The notes: a model not told the origin generated them from the letters alone. A stretch of 64,000 nucleotides of DNA from Sideroxyarcus emersonii (GCF_021654335.1 NZ_AP023423.1:590001-654000); one strand, 5' to 3'. Counted from the stretch's first letter, positions 17,330-26,136 are shown. Numbers and translations are program-made.

Positions 17330-18412
17330 ATGGCCCATCTGTTTGAGCCGCTCAAGCTGCGCGACATCGTCTTCAACAACCGCATCGGCATCCCGCCCAT
17401 GTGCCAGTATTCCGCGCATGACGGCATGGCGTCCGACTGGCATTTCGTGCATTACGGCAGTCGTGCGGTGGGCGGTGCTGCGCTCCTGATCGTCGAAGCC
17501 ACGGCAGTCTCGCCGGAAGGGCGCATCAGCCTGGGCGATCTGGGCATCTGGGAAGACCGGCAGATCGAGCCGCTGGCCCGTATCGCCAGCTTCGCCCGGC
17601 AGCAGGGCTGCGTCATGGCCATACAGCTGGCGCACGCCGGCCGCAAGGCCAGTGTCGGGCTGGGATGGCAGGCGCAGGCATCGCTGAGCGAGAGCGAAGG
17701 CGGCTGGCGGACGGTCGCGCCGTCGGCAATGCCGTTCGGTACAGGCTACGCCGTACCGGATGAACTCGACGAGAGCGGCATCCGCCGGGTGATCTCGCAA
17801 TTCGTGTCCGCAGCTTGCCGTGCTCGCGAGGCCGGTTTCCAGGCCGTGGAGATACATGCGGCGCACGGGTACCTGTTGCACCAGTTCCTGTCCCCGCTCT
17901 CCAACCAGCGCAAGGATGCCTACGGCGGCAGCTTCGAGAACCGTACCCGTCTGGTGCGGGAGGTCGTGTCTGCGGTGCGCGCGGAATGGCCCGGGCGATT
18001 GCCGCTGCTGATCCGCTTGTCGGCCACCGACTGGATCGAGGGAGGCTGGAATGCCGACGAAACGGTCGAGCTATGCCGTGTGCTGAAGGGATTGGGCGTG
18101 GACATGGCGGACGTCTCGTCCGCCGGCCTGCTGCCGACCGCGCAGATTCCCGCCGGGCCGGGCTTCCAGACAGAATTCGCGGCGCGGGTGCGACGCGAGG
18201 CGAACCTCGCCACCGCGGCCGTCGGGCTGATCACATCACCGGCGCAAGCCGATCACATCGTGCGCAGCGGGCAGGCCGACATGGTGTTGCTGGGGCGCGA
18301 GATCCTGCGCAATCCCTATTGGCCGCTGGGGGCCGCACAGGCATTGGGGCATGTGGCATCATGGCCGCCGCAATACCTGCGCGCCGCCCCGCCGGGGTCG
18401 AAAGGGCGTTAG
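17330..18412 (+). CDS. NADH:flavin oxidoreductase, old yellow enzyme (YqjM-like) family
   Basis: The 360-residue FMN TIM-barrel protein has the YqjM-type N-terminus RIGIPPMCQYSA, the active-site pair in QLAHAGRKAS, EIHAAHGYLLHQFLSPLSNQR and the C-terminal phosphate-binding DMVLLGREILRNPYWP. These enzymes reduce activated C=C bonds of enals, enones or nitro compounds with NAD(P)H and are usually induced by electrophile or oxidative stress. The cellular substrate is unknown. Good start with AGGA just before ATG. Confidence 0.93.
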   Translation: MAHLFEPLKLRDIVFNNRIGIPPMCQYSAHDGMASDWHFVHYGSRAVGGAALLIVEATAVSPEGRISLGDLGIWEDRQIEPLARIASFARQQGCVMAIQLAHAGRKASVGLGWQAQASLSESEGGWRTVAPSAMPFGTGYAVPDELDESGIRRVISQFVSAACRAREAGFQAVEIHAAHGYLLHQFLSPLSNQRKDAYGGSFENRTRLVREVVSAVRAEWPGRLPLLIRLSATDWIEGGWNADETVELCRVLKGLGVDMADVSSAGLLPTAQIPAGPGFQTEFAARVRREANLATAAVGLITSPAQADHIVRSGQADMVLLGREILRNPYWPLGAAQALGHVASWPPQYLRAAPPGSKGR

Positions 18413-18515
18413 CGGTTGCGCTGGACAACCTTTCCAGCCGGGTGGCAAATGGGATGCGGACTTGCCGATTCGGTAGCGGGAAATGTTTTTTGATCTAACG
18501 TACGGGAAGCAAAAT

Positions 18516-18755
18516 ATGAACAGGGAAGAAATCACCCGCATCATCGAGAATGCACTCAAGAGCGGCGACAAGATTCCGGGGCTATTCGATCTGCCCAAGA
18601 TCATGAGCATCAAGGCCGAGATCCAGGCCTGCACATCCATCAACGATGTGCTGGGCCTGATCGAGGAACACCGCGATCTGATCGCCAAGGCGTTCGGCTT
18701 GAGCGAAGATGCCATCGATCAGACCGTGGCCAAGATCAAGGCGATCGAGGGTTGA
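18516..18755 (+). CDS. Small helical unknown protein
   Basis: The 79-residue soluble protein is nearly all helical by composition (NREEITRIIENALKSG; DVLGLIEEHRDLIAKAFG). No family is recognised. The ATG at 18516 has GGGA 8 bp upstream and is preferred to the in-frame ATG at 18483, which lacks a ribosome site. It stands alone between the OYE gene and the Crp/Fnr gene; 278 bp with nothing recognisable follow it. Confidence 0.55.
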   Translation: MNREEITRIIENALKSGDKIPGLFDLPKIMSIKAEIQACTSINDVLGLIEEHRDLIAKAFGLSEDAIDQTVAKIKAIEG

Positions 18756-19033
18756 TTGCGCTATACCGGTAGAGCGTGACTGCGGCTTGATCAGCCGGCA
18801 AGTTCATTTCCGGATTCATCGACGGCTTCAGCCCTGATATGCAGACATTCATGGGATGTTCGCATTCTTGCAATTCTGGGAACTCATTCTGCTTCTCCAT
18901 TTCCACCACCTGGGCGATGCGCGTTTGCGCGAGGTGTCGAACTTCTATTGGCCTCGGCAATGTCATATCATCATCCACTTTGCGGCCCCAGATCCCCTGG
19001 GCTGCCATGACCGCCACATGAGATTGGGTTGCC

Positions 19034-19702
19034 ATGCTTGATATCGATACAACATCCCGCTTGTTGTCGCAATACCCGATGCTGCGCGAACTGAGTACTG
19101 CAGACCGGGATGCATTGTTTGCAACGGCAAACGTGGTGAACGTCCCTGCCGGAGCAATCGTATTCGACGAGTGTCAGCCGTGTCAGGGCTTTCCATTGCT
19201 GCTGTCCGGCAATATTCGCATCATCAAGGCGTCGGCAAATGGTCGCGAGCTGCCTTTGTATCGCGTATCTCCCGGCGACAGTTGCATTCTTTCCAGCAGT
19301 TGCCTGTTGGGGCGCGCGAATTATCAGGCGCGCGGAATAGCCGAGCTGGATACCGTGATGGTGGCCTTATCGCCGGACATGTTCGAGAAGCTGCTCGCGG
19401 TACACAAACCATTTCAGGATTACATCTTCGGCATGTTTTCCGAACGACTGGCGGACCTGATGCAATTGCTTTCTGCCGTCGCTTTCCAGAAGCTGGATCA
19501 GCGTCTCGCTGCACTTCTGGCCAATAAGCCCAGTCCGTTCCAGACCACGCATCAAGCGCTGGCCGACGAACTCGGCAGCGTGCGCGAGATTGTCAGCCGG
19601 TTGTTGAAGAGCTTTGCAGAGAAAGGCTGGATCAGATTGGAGCGCGAACAGATCGAGATAGTCGAGGCGAATTCCCTGACTGAATACTGTTCTCTTCAAT
19701 AG
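19034..19702 (+). CDS. Crp/Fnr-family transcriptional regulator
   Basis: The 222-residue protein has an N-terminal cyclic-nucleotide-binding-like barrel (PAGAIVFDECQPCQGFPLLL; SPGDSCILSSSCLLG) and a C-terminal winged helix with QALADELGSVREIVSRLLKS around residues 175-194. The recognition helix starts with S-V-R-E-x-x-S-R, the CRP/FNR type that reads TGTGA half-sites. Several cysteines are present (two in ECQPC, two in SCILSSSC), but not in the N-terminal four-cysteine arrangement of FNR. A matching DNA site lies just downstream at 19900-19915, ahead of the sulfur genes, so it is likely their regulator. Confidence 0.9.
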   Translation: MLDIDTTSRLLSQYPMLRELSTADRDALFATANVVNVPAGAIVFDECQPCQGFPLLLSGNIRIIKASANGRELPLYRVSPGDSCILSSSCLLGRANYQARGIAELDTVMVALSPDMFEKLLAVHKPFQDYIFGMFSERLADLMQLLSAVAFQKLDQRLAALLANKPSPFQTTHQALADELGSVREIVSRLLKSFAEKGWIRLEREQIEIVEANSLTEYCSLQ

Positions 19703-20191
19703 GATTTATTGTTGCATCTGGATGGTGCGAGCATGTCGAGCTTCGACTTGTGCTGTTCGCGCGATCTGTCGTTCGGCATCCCGGTTGCGACCTTAACGAG
19801 CTCTTTACCAAATCTTCACGCTCTCATTCCATTCATTGCCCTTCAGCCCGGAATGACCTTGTTACGCTGCACGGGTAATCGATCATTTGAGGGCAAGTGT
19901 GTGACGTATGTCACAGACCCGCGGTATTTCGATTACCTAACATGCCGGTCCGCAGCAAGGGAGAAAATAAGAAACGAATATGCAGGTGTCTGCGCATTGC
20001 GGGAGGTTTCGTTCGGTTCCATCGCATTGACAGCTGCGATTGCGGCAAGGCGGGTCGATGCAGGCAAGTCGGTCAAGCAGGAAAATAAATCGCTTCGGAC
20101 GTTGTGCAGTGTGCGCCTGGTGCTGGCTTGAATTTCTCCCGGAGTATCGTGCAACACCCATGTCGGGTCGTGAAAAAACAAGGGGAGACAA
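19703..20191 (+). promoter_or_regulatory. Control region of the sulfur gene cluster
   Basis: This 489-bp gap holds no supportable gene. It contains the palindrome at 19900-19915 and, 22 bp after it, TAACAT at 19938-19943, a possible -10. That would place the start site near 19950, about 42 bp after the palindrome's centre, the distance of class II CRP/FNR activation. A long leader of ~240 nt to the cytochrome gene would result. A strong ribosome site (AAGGGGAG) precedes the ATG at 20192. Confidence 0.45.
19900..19915. promoter_or_regulatory. Perfect CRP/FNR-type binding site
   Basis: TGTGACGTATGTCACA is a perfect inverted repeat matching TGTGA-N6-TCACA. It lies ~200 bp after the Crp/Fnr gene and ~285 bp before the five-heme cytochrome gene. 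Confidence 0.65.
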
Positions 20192-22231
20192 ATGGCATTC
20201 GAAATTGGGCGAACACACTATGCGGGCATGCTGCTGATGACCATCCTCTCGGCACAGCCGGCATTTGCCGCAGCGCAGGAAGTGCCGTCGGGCGAGCAGG
20301 TCAAGCGCGGCGAATACCTTGCCCGTCTGGGCGATTGCATCGCTTGCCATACGGCGAAGGACGGCAAGCTGATGGCGGGGGGGCAGGAATTCAAGACGCC
20401 CTTCGGCGTCATTCATTCGACCAATGTCACTCCTGATGCCGCAACCGGGATCGGTAATTACACCTTCGAGCAATTCGATCGCGCAATGCGCACAGGCGTG
20501 GCGGCTGATGGCCATAACCTGTACCCGGCGATGCCTTACCCTTCCTTTGCCAAGATCGATGTGGAGGACATGAAGGCGCTATATGCATACGTGATGCATG
20601 GGGTCAGCCCGGTCAGCCAGCAGAATAAAGAGAACGATATGCAATGGCCGTTCAGCATGCGTTTCGGGCTGAAATTCTGGAATGCGGCATTCCTCGACGA
20701 TAAGCCCTTCAGACCCGATCCGGCTAAATCGGCTCAATGGAATCGAGGGGCTTATATCGTCCAGGGATTGGGTCATTGCGGTTCCTGCCACACGCCGCGC
20801 GGGTTTGCGATGCAGGAAAAAACCATGACGCAGGATGGCGATGGTGGCAAGGATTTCCTTGCCGGATCGACCATCGAAAACTGGCATGCGGTCAATCTGC
20901 GCAACCAGTGGCCGCAATCCGAGTTCGCCAGGTTCCTCAAGGTTGGTCATAACAGTCATGCCACCGCCTATGGCACCATGACCGAAGTCGTGCATTTCAG
21001 CACCCAGCATTTCAGCGATGCAGATCTGTCCGCCATCGGCGAGTATTTGAACGCCCTGCCGGCCAATGCGGAGTCGGATGCGATCAAGCCGAAAACGGTT
21101 GCGCAAATCGGGGAAGGCGACCTGTATAAAACGCGCGGTGGCCTGGGTTATGTGCAGTTCTGTGCCACCTGCCATCAGAACGATGGGCGCGGCATGGATA
21201 AATTCTTCCCGCCGCTGGCCAACAATTCTTCGGTGCAGTCCCACGATCCGACATCGGTCATCCATGTGGTCCTGAGCGGCTGGAAATCGGCCGAGACGGC
21301 CGATGCCAAACGCGCGTTCTTCATGCCCAGCTATAACAAGCTGACCGATGAGGAGCTGGCGGAGATTGTGTCCTTCGTGCGTACCCAGTGGGGCAATCAG
21401 GGCGTACCTGTCACTGCTGACGAAATCAGGAAAGTGCGTGCAGCGATCGGTATCAAACCTGCAGAGCCAACCAAGTTCAACGTGCCGCGCTATGCCGCGA
21501 TGCTGTCGAGCCCGAATGCCGACCAGTTGATCTATGGCATGCGGTTGATGACGGAAACCAAGGCGCTGTTGCCCACGCATGTGGGCGACGAGCTCGTTTG
21601 CAACAGCTGCCACCTGAACGGCGGCACCATGGAGCATGCGGCGCCTTATGTCGGGATCGCAGCCTTGTTTCCATCCTATGCGCCGCGTGCCGGCAAGATC
21701 ATCGATTTCAAGGACCGGGTGAATGGGTGTATGCGCCGCTCCATGAACGGAAAACCGCTGGACAAGGATTCCAGGGAAATGCTGGCCATGATCGCCTACA
21801 TGGACAACATGAAAGGAAACTTCAAGGAGAACGAGGCAATTCCGGGGCGCGGGGTCGGCAAGATCGACAAGTCGATCGTGCCCAATGTGGAGAACGGCAA
21901 GAAGATCTACAAGGATCAATGTGCCGTGTGCCATGGCGACAAGGGGGAAGGAATGAAGCAGGCGAACGGCAGGTATGTGTTCCCGCCGCTCTGGGGCAAG
22001 CAGTCATTCAACATTGGTGCTGGTATCGCGAAGACCTATACCGCAGCAGCCTTCGTCAAGAACAACATGCCGATATCCAATACCCAGAGTTTCCCGCTTG
22101 GCCAAGGCGGCTTGACCGACCAGGAGGCGGTCGACGTTGCGCAATATTTCACGCATATGTCGCGGCCGGATTTCGCGGATAAACGCAAGGACTGGCCGAA
22201 AGGCGGCAAGCCGACGGACGCTCGCTATTGA
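20192..22231 (+). CDS. Five-heme cytochrome c: triheme AdhB-like module fused to TsdA-like thiosulfate dehydrogenase
   Basis: The 679-residue exported protein (signal MLLMTILSAQPAFA) has CxxCH heme sites at residues ~49, 196, 324, 470 and 577. The first three, with YTFEQFDRAMRTGVAADGHN, match the triheme cytochrome subunit of alcohol/aldehyde dehydrogenases. The last two form a TsdA-like diheme unit: CNSCHLNGG, then NGCMRRSMNG with Cys ~513, which corresponds to the unusual cysteine heme ligand of TsdA (Cys96 in the Allochromatium enzyme, from memory), and AVCHGDKGEG. It should oxidise thiosulfate to tetrathionate, or run the reverse, with the N-terminal hemes passing electrons on. Neighbours encode a Crp/Fnr regulator, DsrE-like and YeeE/YedE proteins, consistent with sulfur metabolism. 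Fusion to a triheme rather than diheme partner is unusual. Confidence 0.8.
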   Translation: MAFEIGRTHYAGMLLMTILSAQPAFAAAQEVPSGEQVKRGEYLARLGDCIACHTAKDGKLMAGGQEFKTPFGVIHSTNVTPDAATGIGNYTFEQFDRAMRTGVAADGHNLYPAMPYPSFAKIDVEDMKALYAYVMHGVSPVSQQNKENDMQWPFSMRFGLKFWNAAFLDDKPFRPDPAKSAQWNRGAYIVQGLGHCGSCHTPRGFAMQEKTMTQDGDGGKDFLAGSTIENWHAVNLRNQWPQSEFARFLKVGHNSHATAYGTMTEVVHFSTQHFSDADLSAIGEYLNALPANAESDAIKPKTVAQIGEGDLYKTRGGLGYVQFCATCHQNDGRGMDKFFPPLANNSSVQSHDPTSVIHVVLSGWKSAETADAKRAFFMPSYNKLTDEELAEIVSFVRTQWGNQGVPVTADEIRKVRAAIGIKPAEPTKFNVPRYAAMLSSPNADQLIYGMRLMTETKALLPTHVGDELVCNSCHLNGGTMEHAAPYVGIAALFPSYAPRAGKIIDFKDRVNGCMRRSMNGKPLDKDSREMLAMIAYMDNMKGNFKENEAIPGRGVGKIDKSIVPNVENGKKIYKDQCAVCHGDKGEGMKQANGRYVFPPLWGKQSFNIGAGIAKTYTAAAFVKNNMPISNTQSFPLGQGGLTDQEAVDVAQYFTHMSRPDFADKRKDWPKGGKPTDARY

Positions 22232-22276
22232 GCGGTCGGTGATTGTTCATCATTCAATGTAGAACGGAGGAAGTTC

Positions 22277-23311
22277 ATGATTTCAGCTGGCGTAGTCTTC
22301 ACGGCAACAAATGCATTCCGTCGCAAACTCGTTGCAGCGTCCCTGCCAGTGATTGCGGCCGGTGTTCTGGTCCAATCCATTTGGGGGGTTTCATCCGCCT
22401 GTGCGGCTGACCAGGATCTGGGTGTGTATCCGCCCTGGAGCCATGGCGAGAACAATCCGGTCGAATCCAGGGGGCTGGAATTCACGGTGCCTGAAGTCGA
22501 CAACCTGCCTGACTTCCACGGCAACCCGATCAATCCGCGGCTGTCGATTTTTGTTGGCGGCAATTATTTCTTTGCCATGGCTCCCCTGATTCAGGCGTTC
22601 GAGAAAAAGCATCCCGAACTCAAGGGCAAGATCTACTACGAAACCATTCCACCCGGCCTGCTTGCCGAACAAATCAGGCAGGGCGGCACCATCACCGTGG
22701 GAAACATGACCTGGACCGTCCGTGCCGATGTGTATGCCGCAGGATTGAGAAGGATCGACAGCACGATCAAGGACGGCTATGCGACAGGCCCGGCGATTCC
22801 CTATGCGACCAATACGCTCACCATCATGGTGCCCAAGGGCAATCCCGCCCGGATATCCAGCCTCAGCGACCTGGGCAAACCCGGTGTGCGCCTGGTCATG
22901 CCCAATCCGGCATTCGAGGGGATCGGTCGCCAGATCAAGAACAGCTTGGCCAAGGCCGGTGGCGAAGAGCTGGTGCGTGCCGTGTATGAGACGAAGGTCA
23001 AGAATGGCGAGACCCTGCTGACCCACATCCACCATCGCCAGTCCCCGCTTTACCTGATGCAGGGCAAGGCGGATGCGGGCGTCACCTGGCAGTCCGAGGC
23101 GATCTTCCAGGAGCAGGCGGGCAATCCGATCGGCCACGTGGCCATTCCGGACGAGCAGAATGCCACCGGCATTTACGCCGTGGCAATGGTCAAGGGAGCG
23201 CCGCATCGCGCCGAAGGCAAGAAGTGGATCGACTTCCTCAAGTCGCCTGAGGCGCAGCAGATCTTCGGGCGCTTCGGCTTCAAGTCGTATCAAGGTGAAA
23301 CACCGAAATAG
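22277..23311 (+). CDS. Periplasmic substrate-binding protein without cognate permease
   Basis: The 344-residue protein has a long signal region (LVAASLPVIAAGVLVQSIWG...ACA) and a type-II binding-protein fold: FVGGNYFFAMAPLIQAFEKK, TNTLTIMVPKGNPARI, ADAGVTWQSEA and a C-terminal KSPEAQQIFGRFGF. This pattern is that of ModA/anion-binding proteins. GGAGGAAG precedes the start, 45 bp after the cytochrome gene. No ABC permease or ATPase follows, so it may act as a binding or sensing partner in the sulfur cluster. The ligand is unknown; a sulfur oxyanion is a guess. Confidence 0.8.
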   Translation: MISAGVVFTATNAFRRKLVAASLPVIAAGVLVQSIWGVSSACAADQDLGVYPPWSHGENNPVESRGLEFTVPEVDNLPDFHGNPINPRLSIFVGGNYFFAMAPLIQAFEKKHPELKGKIYYETIPPGLLAEQIRQGGTITVGNMTWTVRADVYAAGLRRIDSTIKDGYATGPAIPYATNTLTIMVPKGNPARISSLSDLGKPGVRLVMPNPAFEGIGRQIKNSLAKAGGEELVRAVYETKVKNGETLLTHIHHRQSPLYLMQGKADAGVTWQSEAIFQEQAGNPIGHVAIPDEQNATGIYAVAMVKGAPHRAEGKKWIDFLKSPEAQQIFGRFGFKSYQGETPK

Positions 23312-23319
23312 TCCCGGGG

Positions 23320-23341
23320 GCGCCGCTGTAAGGATCGGCGC
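23320..23341. other. Hairpin between binding-protein and DsrE genes
   Basis: GCGCCG and CGGCGC form a 6-bp stem with a 10-nt loop in the 100-bp gap. Without a T-run it is more likely an mRNA-processing or stability element than a terminator. Confidence 0.3.
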
Positions 23342-23412
23342 TGACTGGCCGACCGGGGAGTATCGCTGCACGGCGGTCGATGTTCTTAAACGTCATAAAC
23401 GAGGAGAAACAC

Positions 23413-23934
23413 ATGCAAGCTCATAAAAAATTGGCACTCGCTTTCATCACATCTTCACTGGCGGCGCTGTTCGTCCCCGCCGCATTCGCCGCCGATGCAA
23501 CTGCGGCGGCTCCAGCTGCCGAGGTCAAGAGCGAATATGTCAAGCCGAACGTCAAGCATGATTCGTTCGGCAAGATGAACATCGTCGTGCCGCTGACATC
23601 GGACGACAAAGGTATCCAGGGCATGAAACTGCGCAACATCACCAACGGCCTGAAGGCGGTCGATACCTGGAAGGGCAAGATGAACGTCGCTGTGGTGCTG
23701 TATGCCAAGGGGGTGACCTTGCTCAAGAATCCGGACGAGCAGGTTCAGAAGAAGATCGATGAACTCAAAGCGATGGGCGTTCAGTTCAAGGTGTGCGACA
23801 ACACTTTGCGTGAGCAAGGTATCGACTTCCATAATCTTTACCACGTGACCGAGGCTGACATCGTTCCCTCCGGCTTTGCCGAAGTGGCCTATCTGCAGGC
23901 CAGGAAACACTATGTGGTGGACCCGGTGAACTGA
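23413..23934 (+). CDS. Periplasmic DsrE-family protein
   Basis: The 173-residue precursor has a clear signal peptide ending near AAFAADA and a DsrE/DsrF-like fold: MNVAVVLYAKGVTLL, then ELKAMGVQFKVCDNTLREQG with a single conserved-type cysteine, and GFAEVAYLQARKHYVVDP. Cytoplasmic DsrE proteins carry sulfur on this cysteine; the exported form suggests handling of a sulfur compound in the periplasm. AGGAG lies 6 bp before the ATG at 23413; the longer upstream frame is not supported. Confidence 0.85.
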   Translation: MQAHKKLALAFITSSLAALFVPAAFAADATAAAPAAEVKSEYVKPNVKHDSFGKMNIVVPLTSDDKGIQGMKLRNITNGLKAVDTWKGKMNVAVVLYAKGVTLLKNPDEQVQKKIDELKAMGVQFKVCDNTLREQGIDFHNLYHVTEADIVPSGFAEVAYLQARKHYVVDPVN

Positions 23935-24087
23935 CCCGGGAATGTCGCTGCAAGAATCCGCAGCGGCGTCGTCGCAGCTGCGAGAAGCGGGACCTGGCAG
24001 GGCGTGCGTGTCCTGCAAACGATGGTGTGTGCATCGTTAGGCCGGGGAAATGATGGATGCGTTTTGGATAACAGGAAGGAGTGGCGT

Positions 24088-25146
24088 ATGGGAACCATCA
24101 TCTGGGGATTTGCATTTGGAGCAATCCTGCAATACGCACGCTTGAATCGATTCGATACCATCGCCGGGATGGCGGTGCTGCAGAATCTGACCATTGCCAA
24201 GACGATTTCGTTTGCCATGGGGTTGGGGGCGATCTTGTTGCAGGCGGAGATCTATTTCGGCTGGGCGGAATACCATGTCAAACCGTTCATCCTGGTCGGT
24301 GTCGTAGCGGGCGGTTTGCTGTTCGGCATCGGCATGGCCATCCTCGGCTATTGCCCGGGTACCGTCGTGATTTCGCTGGGACAGGGCAATCTGGACGCGC
24401 TGGTCGGCATTCTCGGCGGCGTGTGCGGATCGCTGGTATTTGCCATCGCCTACCCTGCCATGACATCCATGCTCGGCCCGGATTTTGGTGCGCTATCCGT
24501 CCGCAGCCTGTTGCCCGGCGATGCCGCGTTCTGGGTTGCAACCAGCGTGATAGCCATCCTGTTCATGGGTGTGGCGTTGTTCCTGCATCGATTGCAACCC
24601 CAGGGCTGGCGCTGGCTGCACGCTGCGATGGGGCTGGCATTGCTGAACCTGTTGCTTGCTTTGCCTGCAGTTGCGAACCATCCCATGGGGGCATCGACGG
24701 CTTTCCCTTATGTCGCCATGTTCCTGACTGGCATGGGGGCAGAATCCTATTGGCACAAGATTGCGGGGCCGGGGGCATGGGAACTGTGGTTCCTCGCGGG
24801 AGCTTTCCTGGCTGGGCTGGTGTTTTCCATATACAACGGCACATTCCGCATTAGCAGTGTGCCGGAATTATGGCAGCGCTACTACGGGGATAATCCGCGC
24901 AAGCGTTTCTTCTGGGCATTTATCGGCGGCTTCATGCTGCTGTTCGGTGCGCGCATGGCCGGTGGATGCACTTCTGGACATGTTATTTCAGGCGGGATGC
25001 AACTGGCCGTCAGCAGCCTGTCATTTGCCGTGGCCGTATTTACGGCATTCCTGATTACCGGCCGCTATTTTTATCGGGCACGGGGCGCCTCTTCGGCTTC
25101 GTCCATGCAGCAGTCGGTCGGCGGCAACCAGATTGAGGCCAGCTAG
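24088..25146 (+). CDS. YeeE/YedE-family membrane transporter (thiosulfate/sulfur uptake type)
   Basis: The 352-residue polytopic membrane protein has about nine hydrophobic segments. The two cysteine motifs of the family are present: GYCPGTVVISLGQGN near residue 92 and GGCTSGHVISGG near residue 292. In the characterised thiosulfate importer TsuA such cysteines line the path. The ATG at 24088 follows AGGAAGGAG. Located after a thiosulfate-dehydrogenase-like cytochrome and a DsrE protein, it probably moves thiosulfate or another sulfur species across the inner membrane. Confidence 0.88.
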   Translation: MGTIIWGFAFGAILQYARLNRFDTIAGMAVLQNLTIAKTISFAMGLGAILLQAEIYFGWAEYHVKPFILVGVVAGGLLFGIGMAILGYCPGTVVISLGQGNLDALVGILGGVCGSLVFAIAYPAMTSMLGPDFGALSVRSLLPGDAAFWVATSVIAILFMGVALFLHRLQPQGWRWLHAAMGLALLNLLLALPAVANHPMGASTAFPYVAMFLTGMGAESYWHKIAGPGAWELWFLAGAFLAGLVFSIYNGTFRISSVPELWQRYYGDNPRKRFFWAFIGGFMLLFGARMAGGCTSGHVISGGMQLAVSSLSFAVAVFTAFLITGRYFYRARGASSASSMQQSVGGNQIEAS

Positions 25147-25250
25147 CCGAGCACGACTGATTCCTGTCGGCGCTGGTCTGATTTGTTCATGCTCTTCACG
25201 ATCAGACAGGTCGAGTACGCCGCCAGCCCCGCCATCAGGACGAATCGCAT
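25143..25250 (-). CDS. Possible 35-aa membrane peptide
   Basis: On the minus strand an ATG at 25250 opens a 35-codon frame that reads as one hydrophobic helix (VLMAGLAAYSTCLIV) followed by a basic tail (KSMNKSDQRRQE). AAGG lies about 7 bp before the ATG. Its stop overlaps the end of the YeeE gene. It may be a real small protein, a remnant of a larger membrane protein, or chance. The rest of the 25251-25550 gap holds no recognisable gene or terminator. Confidence 0.2.
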   Translation of the reverse strand: MRFVLMAGLAAYSTCLIVKSMNKSDQRRQESVVLG

Positions 25251-25550
25251 TTGCCAGCCTTCAGGTGATTATTTCCAGGATCTGCAGGGTGTCACAATTA
25301 CTGCCGGGGTCAAACTGTGGGCGATCGTTTGTCGAAGGTCGCTTGTCTACAGCTAAAAAAGAGTCTGCAAGTACAACAGCCTATATGGATTCTGGTGTGG
25401 CCTAGATACTTCTACGTATTGTTCGGGGCTGCCGGTCACCGGACAATCCTTGCACCCGCGGCCTTGTTGCTGCAGCGATTGTGACATCGGTCTGCATCTC
25501 GGGGTGCGCGTGAAGTATGGGGCTGCATCATTAACCTAAAGGAGAAGATC

Positions 25551-25961
25551 ATGTTGAACAAGGCTATTTCGATGTCCGTATTGGCCGGTGCGCTGGCGCT
25601 TTCGGCAGGATCGCTGTTGGCTGCGGATCAGGATCGCGATCGTCTTCGCGACCAGACTCAGGATCGGGACCAGACCCAGGACCGTTTGCGGGATCAGGAT
25701 CGCATCTATGGCAGTCAATTGATGACTCGGCAGGAGCGTACCGAATATCGTGCCCGGATCCGTGCAGCAAAGACGGAGCAGGAGCGCGAGCAGATCCGCA
25801 ACGAACATCACGAACGCATGAAAGCGCGCGCCAGGGAACGTGGCGTGAATCTCCCGGATATGCCGCCGGCGAGGGGGAACGGTATGGGGCCCGGAGGCGG
25901 GATGAGGCCAGGCGGCGGCATGGGGCCTGGTGGTGGCATGGGAGGAAGCAGCCGTCCGTGA
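25551..25961 (+). CDS. Exported Asp/Arg/Gln-rich protein
   Basis: The 136-residue precursor has a signal peptide (MSVLAGALALSAGSLLA). The mature part begins with short imperfect repeats of D-R-D-x-L-R-D-Q-T-Q (residues ~26-50), continues with a charged helix (TRQERTEYRARIRAAK) and ends in a Gly/Met/Pro-rich tail with GGGM repeats. No enzyme motif is present. Periplasmic and possibly metal- or stress-related; function unknown. AAAGGAG precedes the start. Confidence 0.65.
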   Translation: MLNKAISMSVLAGALALSAGSLLAADQDRDRLRDQTQDRDQTQDRLRDQDRIYGSQLMTRQERTEYRARIRAAKTEQEREQIRNEHHERMKARARERGVNLPDMPPARGNGMGPGGGMRPGGGMGPGGGMGGSSRP

Positions 25962-26136
25962 TTCGTTCCCGGCTGGATGTGGCCAGGTGGCGGGAAGGTG
26001 CGGACGCTGCGTGTCTTCCCGCGGGGCCTGATTGTGCAACAATGGCATCCGCAGGCAAGGAGGCAGTTGCGCCATGTTTCATTGCTCATCGGTCAGCGGG
26101 CCTGCTGCACCTTACTATGGAGTCAATCGGTCGCAT

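Noticed and set aside
19034..19702. Oxygen-sensing FNR by iron-sulfur cluster
   Set aside because: The N-terminal four-cysteine pattern of FNR is absent; cysteines present are in the sensor barrel only, so it is called a general Crp/Fnr member.
19897..20088. 63-codon frame with a CDVCH (heme-like) motif before the cytochrome gene
   Set aside because: No signal peptide or ribosome site; it overlaps the CRP-type palindrome and a longer alternative frame, so CxxCH is probably chance.
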